DNA from: Bradyrhizobium acaciae
GTDB lineage: Bacteria > Pseudomonadota > Alphaproteobacteria > Rhizobiales > Xanthobacteraceae
Assembly (NCBI RefSeq): GCF_020889785.1
Contig: NZ_JACMYK010000008.1
Coordinates: forward strand, 61,823 to 125,822
Reading direction: 5' to 3'
Length of the DNA stretch: 64,000 nucleotides
Position numbers and translations under genes: made by a program. Positions 52,954 to 62,100 of this stretch are shown here, piece by piece (the stretch's first letter is position 1; each line of letters opens with the position of its first letter). Under the pieces are notes generated by a model. It saw nothing but the letters and a program-made list of their open reading frames with translations. It was not told where the DNA came from and did no database searches.

Positions 52954-54107
52954 CGCCCCGCCCATTGCGGTTCGCGTTCGGTCATATATCGCGACGGCTT
53001 TGGGCCGGCGGGTACAATTATCAGCGCAATCTGTTCGCGGCGCTCGCGCGGTTTCTGCCCGGCGAATTCGTTCCGGTCGTCTTTGCCGGGACTGGAGCCG
53101 ACGAGCATGAACTCGCTGAGCTTGCCGCGATACCGGGTGTCGAGGTCGTCCGATCGGAGGCATTCGACGGACAGCCGGGGTTGGCTGCGGCGCTCGGGCT
53201 TGGTCTGGACCGCGGAGCCGCAGCGGCGTTCCGCGCCGCGCGTGTCGATGTCGTCGTTGAAGCCGCGCGCTTCTTCGGCTGGCGGCTGGCTATCCCGGCG
53301 GTGGCGTGGATTCCGGACCTGCAGCACCGTTCGATGCCTCAGCTGTTTCCAACGACGGCGCGTTGGCGCCGCGAGATCGGCTTTCGCGTTCAGATCGCGT
53401 CGGGACGAACCATCATGCTGAGCAGCGAGAGCGCCTTCCGGGATTTCAAAGCCTACTATCCGCATGCAAGAAATCGCGTCAGCGTCGTGCGCTTTGCGAC
53501 CCAGCCGCCGGCTGCGTTCCTGAACACGGCACCCTCGGAAGTGATCGCGAGCTACGGCCTGCCGGAAAGCTATTTCTATCTGCCCAATCAGTTCTACCGC
53601 CACAAGAACCACCAACTCGTGGTCGATGCGCTGACGATCCTGAAAGAACGCGGCACCAACGTGGTGGTCTGCGCCTCCGGCAGCACGGAGGACCGCCGCG
53701 AGCCGGGCTACTATGATCTGGTCAATTCCGTCGTCCAAAAGCGTGGCCTCGAAGCGCACTTCCGGCACCTCGGCGTGATCCCGTTGCCGCACGTCTACGC
53801 GTTGTTGCGGGCTTCAACCGCACTGCTCAACCCGTCGCGCTTCGAGGGATGGAGCACCACTGTCGAGGAGGCGAAATCGTTCGGCGTTCCCATGATCCTG
53901 TCGGATATCGACGTGCACCGCGAGCAGACTTCAGGCGCAGCCCGCTATTTCGGCGTCGATGATCCGGTCGCGCTGGCGGACCACCTGATGCAGGCCTCAC
54001 GGGACGCCCACGGGCTCGTCGTTCGCGATGTCGTCGCGCACCAGGACGAGAGCGTCAGCGCCTTCGCGGCAAACTTTGCAGCCACGATGCGACAGGCTGC
54101 CGATTAG
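52950..54107 (+). CDS. Glycosyltransferase family 4-type (GT-B)
   Basis: The 385-residue product uses a GTG start overlapping the epimerase stop. The C-terminal domain has YFYLPNQFYRHKNHQLVVDAL, VVVCASGSTEDR and NPSRFEGWSTTVEEAKSFGVPMILSDIDVHREQ, containing the E-x7-E nucleotide-sugar motif. It is the last gene of the glycan operon. No polymerase (Wzy), chain-length regulator or exporter gene is in the window, so those functions must be elsewhere. Confidence 0.92.
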   Translation: MTPRPLRFAFGHISRRLWAGGYNYQRNLFAALARFLPGEFVPVVFAGTGADEHELAELAAIPGVEVVRSEAFDGQPGLAAALGLGLDRGAAAAFRAARVDVVVEAARFFGWRLAIPAVAWIPDLQHRSMPQLFPTTARWRREIGFRVQIASGRTIMLSSESAFRDFKAYYPHARNRVSVVRFATQPPAAFLNTAPSEVIASYGLPESYFYLPNQFYRHKNHQLVVDALTILKERGTNVVVCASGSTEDRREPGYYDLVNSVVQKRGLEAHFRHLGVIPLPHVYALLRASTALLNPSRFEGWSTTVEEAKSFGVPMILSDIDVHREQTSGAARYFGVDDPVALADHLMQASRDAHGLVVRDVVAHQDESVSAFAANFAATMRQAAD

Positions 54108-54681
54108 CCAGTCCAGGACTGGACGAAGGTTGAGCGCCAATCGGACCGAGGACGCTCCCGGAAGTCAGGATGGACCGGAAGACGTCTCCGGGGCCGGCCT
54201 CGCGGACCGCAATTGGATGACGGGTGGGGTTGCGGTTGCAATCGCCGCCGGTCCTGTTCTGGATCGGAATGTCCGATCCCGGCCGACGAGCGTACTGTGT
54301 CAGACACTTACGACCATGCGTCGGTCGGCGGTCGCGTGTTGCGGAGTCGACGCCGACCAAATGTGTACAAATGTTTCTGGTGGGGATAACGTGTACGTTT
54401 TTGCGAGACATCCGGGTCCGGCGCCTCAAGCGCGGAAGGAATGATAGGGATGTAATAGCCCATTTGGATGGAAGCGGTTCCAAGGCCCCGGCCTCACGGT
54501 GCATTTGGCTCAACGGCAGGTTGTGACGACCATGATCGAGCAGCGGATGTCTTACAGGTGCTCGCTATTGTGACGATTCAACAAAAGGTCCGACGGCTGG
54601 GTGGAGGTTGTTGACTCGGCTTTGAAGTTACTGGATGTTGCAAGGGTTTTTCATCGAAGTTTTTTTTGAAGGCGTGCTGGA
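54108..54681. other. Non-coding gap with a 15-bp palindrome after the glycan operon
   Basis: CCAGTCC-A-GGACTGG (54108-54122) starts directly after the last glycan-operon stop and may help end or protect that transcript. No gene is seen in the remaining 550 nt. The last part (about 54570-54680) is clearly A/T-richer, with TTGACT at 54611-54616 as a possible -35 box for the heptosyltransferase gene; no good -10 follows. Confidence 0.45.
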
Positions 54682-56025
54682 ATGAATATTGCTGTCCCGG
54701 TGCACAGCACCGATCGCAAGATTGAGCTTGCCAGTGGGGCTTCTTCGACCAGCGTTGAAAAGATTGCGCAAGATCCTGATGCGCAATCCGACACCAATCC
54801 GACAGACAGCAAGCCAAAGGAATCTGCCGCAACATCGGGAGAGCAAAAACGCGCATATCCGGCACCGGCGTCAACGCCGACGTTGGATGGCGCGAGGGGC
54901 GTGCGGTTCGACTTCAATGACGGTGCGCGAATTGTTTGCCCGCATGGCGAGCAGCCCTGGAAGGTGAGGATTCGCGATCTCGACACCGGCAACGTGCTGT
55001 TCGAGACGGAATTCGCCGGCGGCTTTGTCAACAGCAGCAAGCGCTATTACGTCCGTTTCGGAATCGAGGTTTCCCAGCAGGGCGAAACCGTCCTTGACCA
55101 TGAATACTCGGCGAAAGATCGCGATGTACTGATCCAGTTTCCGGTCGGGACGCTCGGCGATACGATGGGATGGTTTCCCTACGCCGTGAAGTTCAAGGAC
55201 AGGCATGGCTGCAAGCTGAGCTGCGCCATGGGGGCGCCGCTGGTCGAGCTGTTCCGCGACGCCTATCCGGACATCGAGTTCATCACGCACGAACAGGTCA
55301 AGCCGGAGCGATATTACGCGACCTACAGCGTCGGCTTGTTCTTCGACGACAAGGATTGCGTCTATCAGCCGACCGATTTCCGCCATGTCGGGCTACATCG
55401 AACCGCGGGCTATATTCTGGGTGTCGATCCGACCGAGCAGCCACCGCGCATCGTCATCAAGGACGATGAGAGGCCGATTGCCGAACCCTACGTCTGCATC
55501 GCGGTTCAGAGCACCACGCAAAGCAAATACTGGAACAACCCGCATGGTTGGCGCGAGATCGTCAATTTCCTGAAGGCGGCCGGCTACCGGGTGGTCTGCA
55601 TCGATCAGAAGGCCACGCACGGCACCCAGTTGATCTGGAATCACATTCCGAATGGTGCCGAGGATCAGACCGGCGACAAGCCGCTGGCCGAGCGCTTTCG
55701 CTACCTGAAGCACGCTGACTTCTTCATCGGCCTGTCGAGCGGCCTGTCTTGGCTTGCATGGGCCTCGGGGACGCCGGTCGTCATGATCAGCGGGTTCACC
55801 CATCCGACCAACGAATTCGAAACGCCATACCGGATTGTCAATTTTCACGCGTGCAACAGTTGCTGGAACGACCCGCGGGTGCGTTTCGACCACAAGGATT
55901 TCCTGTGGTGCCCGCGGCATGCCAATTCACCCCGGCAATTCGAATGCACTCGGCTCATCACAGCCGATCACGTCAAGCAGATTATTCAGCGCATACCGGG
56001 ATTTCCGGTCAGCGCCAAAGTGTAG
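54682..56025 (+). CDS. Autotransporter O-heptosyltransferase (TibC/Aah, BAHT family)
   Basis: The 447-residue product has a polar 70-residue lead, then FETEFAGGFVNSSKRYYVRFGIEV and VLIQFPVGTLGDTMGWFPYAV, the hallmark blocks of bacterial autotransporter heptosyltransferases, with the GTLGD Asp at 160. A GT-B C-terminal domain carries YWNNPHGWREIVNFL, FIGLSSGLSWLAWASGTPVVMISGFTHP and the four-cysteine iron finger C391-x2-C394-x15-C410-x11-C422. Such enzymes add heptose from ADP-heptose to serines in AIDA/TibA-type repeats in the cytoplasm as dodecamers. Exactly such a repeat protein is encoded 85 nt downstream. This window holds no heptose biosynthesis gene. Confidence 0.93.
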   Translation: MNIAVPVHSTDRKIELASGASSTSVEKIAQDPDAQSDTNPTDSKPKESAATSGEQKRAYPAPASTPTLDGARGVRFDFNDGARIVCPHGEQPWKVRIRDLDTGNVLFETEFAGGFVNSSKRYYVRFGIEVSQQGETVLDHEYSAKDRDVLIQFPVGTLGDTMGWFPYAVKFKDRHGCKLSCAMGAPLVELFRDAYPDIEFITHEQVKPERYYATYSVGLFFDDKDCVYQPTDFRHVGLHRTAGYILGVDPTEQPPRIVIKDDERPIAEPYVCIAVQSTTQSKYWNNPHGWREIVNFLKAAGYRVVCIDQKATHGTQLIWNHIPNGAEDQTGDKPLAERFRYLKHADFFIGLSSGLSWLAWASGTPVVMISGFTHPTNEFETPYRIVNFHACNSCWNDPRVRFDHKDFLWCPRHANSPRQFECTRLITADHVKQIIQRIPGFPVSAKV

Positions 56026-56110
56026 CGCGTAGACGACGTCGATGCCCGAGGACGCGGCATCGACGACCGAAACCGACAAATGATTTTTATTCTGGCCCAG
56101 GGGCTGAGCC

Positions 56111-59100
56111 ATGCAGACGATTTCCGGCGGCGTGACCGTTACCGTATCTTCTGGCACTGAAACCGGCGATACCGTCCTGAATGGCGGCACGCTGATCATC
56201 GATCCCGGCGCCAGCGCCGTTGGCACGCAATTGAGCGGCGGCTTCATCTTCAACTCCGGGACCACGACCGGCACAACGGTCTATAACGGCGGCCAGGAGC
56301 AGGTGGACTCCGGCGGCGTTGCTTCCTCCACGACCATCTCTCAGGGCGGTGCCGAGACCGTTCTGAGCGGGGCGACCCTCATCAACGGCGTGGTCGACGC
56401 CGGTGGCTTTCTGGCGCTGGGATTCAACCCCGGCAACGGTTCGGCCGTTTTCGCCGGCGGGACCGCAAGCGGCACGCTCGTGTCGGGTGGCGGTGTCAGC
56501 ATCCAGACGGGGGGGCTCGTGGTCTCGACGACCGTCACCGGCGGCGCGGGCTCCTACGGCAACGTCGCGATTTCCTCGGGCGGCTCGGCGACCAACACGA
56601 CGGTCGGGATTTCCGGCAGCCTGGTCATTTCGAGCGGCGGCAGCGCCACCGGAACGACGTTGTCCGGTGGCTACGAGGTGATTTCGAGCGGTGGCGTCGA
56701 CAGCGGCGCCATGATTCTGTCCGGCGGCAACCAGAATATCTCGAGCGGCGGTCTCAGCGTTTCGGCCACGGTTTCCGGCGCGAACAGTTCCGGGTTCTTT
56801 GCCGCCCAATTCGTGTCGAACGGCGGCGTCGCGAGCGGGACCACAGTCGGCAGCAATGGTTTGCTGGACATCGCAGGCGGCGGCACGGTGATCGGCGAGA
56901 CCGTTCTGAGCGGCGGCCGCGTCACGCTTGAAAACGGCGCGCTCTTCACCGTTTCGGCCGGTCAGACGCTGCACGACGTCTTCGTCAAGTCGGGCGCCAT
57001 CGAGACCATTGCGTCCGGCGGCATCGAGACGGCGCTCGGCAGTAGCAGCAACAACGTTGACAATGGGCAAGTCAACGTGCTGTCGGGCGGCACGCTCGAC
57101 CATATGGCCGTCAACAGCGGCGCGCTCCTCGGCGTCGCCGGCACCGTCACGAGCAATCTCTTCGTCGCCGGCGGTGGCGTGGTCAACGTCTTGTCGGGCG
57201 GCCTCATCACCGGAAGCGGTGGCGGCAGCGGTGGCCTTTTCACGGGCGACAACGGCACGATCAACGTTTTGTCCGGCGGCCAGGCCGATCATGTCGTCGT
57301 CAAATCGGGCGGCGTGCTGAACGTCTATGGCACGACGCTGAGCAATGTCGGCATCTCGGCCGGTGCGGTCGAGACCGTCTACTCGGGCGGCCTCATCAGC
57401 GGTCAGTCCGGTTCCGGCACGGGCGTGTCGGCCGGCGCCACCTTGAACATCCTTGCCGGCGGCTCGGCCGCCTTCTTCGCTGTTTCGAGCGGCGGCACTG
57501 CGAATATCGCCGGCACCGTGCTCCACAATCAGGCGGTCTACGGCGGCGGCATCGAGAACGTCTTGTCGGGGGGCATCGTCACCGGCCTCAGCGGCAGCGG
57601 CACCGGCATTTCCGGCGGCACCGTCAACGTGATGTCGGGCGCCGAGCTCGATCATGCAGCGCTTCTCTCCGGTGGTGTGCTCAACATCAATTCGGGCGCG
57701 ACTGCGCATAATCTGACGTTTTCCGGGTCCGGCACCCTCAATGTGGCCGGCACCATCACGTCCAGCGCCACCGTCGTTTCCGGCGGCGTCGAGAATGTCC
57801 TGTCGGGCGGCATCGATATCGGCACCACGATATCCAGCGGCGGCCAGCAGAACGTCTACGCCTTTGGCACGACGTCGAACACGCAGATCCTGTCCGGCGG
57901 CGTCGTCACGATTTCCGGCGCAGGCACGGCTGACCTGAGCGGCGGAGCGGCCGAGTCAGGGTCGGTGATTTTTGCCGGCGCGGGCGGCAAGCTTGAGATC
58001 GACGGCACGGCCATGCCGGGCACCGTCATCTCCGGATTCGCCATCGGAGATACGATCAATCTGACCGCTGAGAGTGCCGCAAACATCACCGGCATCACCC
58101 TGAGTGCCGGCAATGTTCTGGCGGTCGCGACCAGCGACCATGGAACGCTCAACCTGCAGCTTTCGCCCGGAGATACGTTCAGCGGCACGTTCAGCAGCGC
58201 CGCCGACGGCGCGGGGACGGACATCACCTTCATCGACAGCTCGGCCATCAAGGTCAGCGCCGGCCAGACCTCCAGCGGCCTCGTGATCAGTGCGGGGCAG
58301 ACGCTCGACGTTCTCTCGGGCGGTGCGGCGATCGGCACCGTGCTGAGCGGCGGCACCGAGAACGTGTTCGGTACCGAACAGGGCACGACGGTCAGCAGTG
58401 GCGGCCAGCTCAATATCGACATCGGCGGCGTTGCGCATGACCTGACCGTGTCGAGCGGCGGCACGCTCAACGTTGCGGGATCGATCACCAGCAACACGTT
58501 CCTGTTCTCCGGCGCCACCGAGAACGTCCTTGCCGGCGGCAACGCCAACGGCGTCACCGGTTCGGGCACCAGGGTTTCCGGCGGCACGCTCAACGTTCTG
58601 GTCGGCGCGACGCTCGGGCATTCCACGGTTTATGCGGGCGGCACACTCAACGTGTCCTCGGGCGGCGCGGCGTCCTTCCTCGCCGTGTCTTCGGGCGGAA
58701 CGATGAACATCGCCGGAACGGTGACAAGCCAGGTTGCGGTCTATTCGAGCGGCCTCGTCGAGATTTTTTCGGGCGGCGTCGAGACCGGTGCACCCGGCAG
58801 CGGGACGGGTGTCTCGGGCGGCACAGTCAGCGTGACCGCGGGCGGTCAGTTCTCCTTCTTCACGATCAACAGCGGCGGTCTGGTCGCGGTCGACAATGGC
58901 GGGACGATCCACGACCTCAGCGTCAGCAGCGGTGGTGTCCTCAATCTCGCGGGGTCTCAGACCAGCAACGCGTCGATCTACTCCGGTGGCACGGAGAACG
59001 TATCTTCGGGCGGCAGCGTGCAGAGCTTCGCCGTGTCGGGAGGCGCGCTGAACGTACTTTCAGGCGGCAACGCCCAGTCCTTCACGCTGTCGGGAGGCTC

Positions 59101-62100
59101 GCTCAACGTTTCCTCCGGAGGCCTGTCCGAGTTCTTTACCCTGTCGTCAGGAGCCTCGGCCGCTATCGCAACCGGCGCCACCGTTCACGATCTGACTGTC
59201 TCGAGCGGGGCAACACTCGGCCTTCTCGGCACGGCTACAAGCAACGTGTTCGTGACGGGCGGCGGCACGCTGAACGTCTCTGCCGGCGGCGCCATCAGCG
59301 GATCGATCAATCCGTCCGGTTTTCCCACGGTCAACGTCAACGGCACCGTGAATGCATCCTCGGGCGGCACGGTGAGCGAAGCTGCCGTCAACAGCGGTGG
59401 CATCCTGAACCTGCAGGCCGGCGCGTCCGCGCATGATGTCAACGTGAACTACGGTGGCCAGCTCAATCTCGCGGGAAGCACGGCCAGTAACATCAACATT
59501 TTCTACAGCGGCCTGGAAATCGTTTCGTCCGGAGGCGTGGCGAACGGCACTAATATCAACGGCGGCGAACTCGATGTTCTCTCCGGCGGTGCGGCAACCG
59601 CCACGGGGGTCAATGGTGGTCTGCTGAAGTTGTTCTCCGGCGGGTCGCTCAGTGGAGTCACGGTCACCAATTTCGGCGCCGTTGAGCTCGTCAGCGGAGC
59701 GTCCGTTTCGCAGCTTTCCAACACGACGTTCGGTGGCGGCACCAACCTCGAGGTGGGTCCCGGCGCTGTCGTAAGCGGCTATCCGGTGAGTACCGGCCTG
59801 ATCCTCGACGTGCTGTCGGGCGGCCTGACCTCCGCCATCACCGTCACGGCGAATGGGTCGGAGATCGTGCTCGCGGGCGGCACGGCCCTGGGCACCATTG
59901 TCGGCGATGCCGGCTTCATGCAACTCGGCGTGCCGCCCTACCAGGGGCAGGGTGGTGCGGCCGGCGGAACGGCCAGCAACACGACGGTGTCGGGCGGCCA
60001 GCTCAACGTGAACTCCGGTGGTCTTGCAGTGTCCACCACGCTCGTCGGCGACGGTGCGCGTGGCGGCGGCGCACTAGTCGCCTCGGGCGGCGTGGTATCC
60101 GCAACGACGATCTCCAACTTAGGCGGCATGACCGTGCTGAGCGGCGGCACGGCGGCCGGCACGACCGTGCTGAGCGGCGGCTACTTTCAGCTCGGTGAGG
60201 GGCCGTTCAACGGCATTCCCGGATCGGCTGGTGGCAGCGCGACGGGCACGATCCTGTCTGGTGGATTCGAGGCCATCTCCAGAGGCGGCGTCGATTCCGG
60301 CGCCACGATTCTGTCCGGCGGCAACCAGAATGTCTCGGCGGGCGGCCTCAGCCTTGGCGCCAAGGTCTCGAGCGGCGGCTTGCTGTTCGCCATGAATCTC
60401 GGCGCGACGTCGAACACGCAGGTCTCGTCGGGCGGCCTGGTCATGATCTCGGCCGGTGGCATCGTCGATCTGAACGGCGGATCGACCGAAAGCGGGACGG
60501 TGATCTTCTCCGGCGCCGGCGGCAAGCTCGAGATCGACGGGATTTCGATGCCGACGACGGTCGTCAACGGCCTGGTCATCGGCGACACCATCGATCTGAC
60601 CGGCGTCAACATGTCGGAGATCACCAGCGTCGGCCTCGGCGCCGGCAACGTGCTGAAGATTGCGACCAACGATCACGGTACGCTCAGCATTCAGCTCGAC
60701 CCGACCCAGAGCTTTGTCAACCAGTTCGGCCGCAGCGCAGACGGCAGCGGCACCGATATCTACCTTACCAGCAACGGCGGCGGTAATATCACCGTCAGCA
60801 ACGGCCAGACCAGCACGGGCCTGGTGATCAGCAACGGTCAGACGCTAACGGTGCTGGCCGGCGGCACGGTAAACAACACCGTCATCGACGGCGGTGTCGA
60901 GAACGACAGTGGCACGGCGATTGGCACCATCGTTTCCGCCGGCTCCGAGGTGGTCTATTTCGGCGGCGTGACGTCGAGCGCGACCGTGGAGACCGGCGGT
61001 GGCATATATCTGTCCGGCGGCAGCGCCTTCAGTGCAACCGTCGCTTCTGCCGGTTACATGGAGATCGATGGCGGGAGTGCAACCAGCACCACGATTCTGT
61101 CCGGGGGCTTCGAAGCCGTGAAGAGCGGCGGCGTCGACTCCGGCGCCGCGATCCTGGCTGGCAACGAGTCCGTTTCGGCAGGCGGCGTCAGCATTTCCGC
61201 GCAGATCGCCGGATCCAACAACAGCAGCTACGGCATATTGACGGTTTCCTCCGGCGGAGCGGCATCGCAAACCCAGGTTGGCAGCTTCGGCGGCCTCAAC
61301 GTGCTCAGCGGCGGCACCGCGACGGGTACTGTCGTGTCCAGCCAGGGATTCCTTGACCTCGGTCTGACGCCCTTTGGCAGCAATGCCGGCTCGGCCGGCG
61401 GCAGCGCCACCGGAACGATCCTGTCCGGCGGTTACGAGTCCATCATCAGCGGCGGTGTGGATAGCGGCGCCCAGATTCTGTCCGGCTCCAACCAGAACGT
61501 CCTCGCCGGGGGCGAAAGCATCTCGGCAACCGTATCCGGCGCAAACTCTCCCGGCCTGTTGGCGATATTGACGGTTTCGGGCGGCGTTGCCCTCAATCCG
61601 ACGATCGGAAGCGGCGGGCAATTGGCGATTTTCGCCGGTGGTACCGTTTCGGGCGAAAACATTCTCAGCGGCGGCAGCATCTTCGTCGGCAGCGGCGGCA
61701 CCTACACCGTGTCCTCCAGCGGACTTCCGGGGCACGATATATCTGTTTCAAGCGGCGGTTCGCTGATCGTGGACGGCACGACGCTCAGCCATGTCTTCAT
61801 CGGCTCCGGCGGGACCGAGACCGTTTCCTCTGGCGGTTATGCAACAGGCAACGCCAGCACTTTCACCGGCGATAACGGCACGATCAACATTCTGTCCGGT
61901 GGCAAGGCCGACCATATCCTGGTCAGCAGCGGCGGTGTCCTGAACGTCATGTCGGGCGCGCTGATCAGCGGCGGCACGGGTAACGGGACAGGTGTGTCCG
62001 CCGGCGGCGTGGTGAATATCTCGGCCGGCGGCTCGGCTACCAATATCGGCGTATCGAGCGGGGCGATCGTCAATATTGCCGGCACGATGCTCCACAATAT

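Noticed and set aside
54108..54681. Hidden small gene or RNA in the gap before the heptosyltransferase
   Set aside because: Short frames of 65-140 codons have no ribosome site or motif, and no recognisable RNA fold beyond the 15-bp palindrome was seen.
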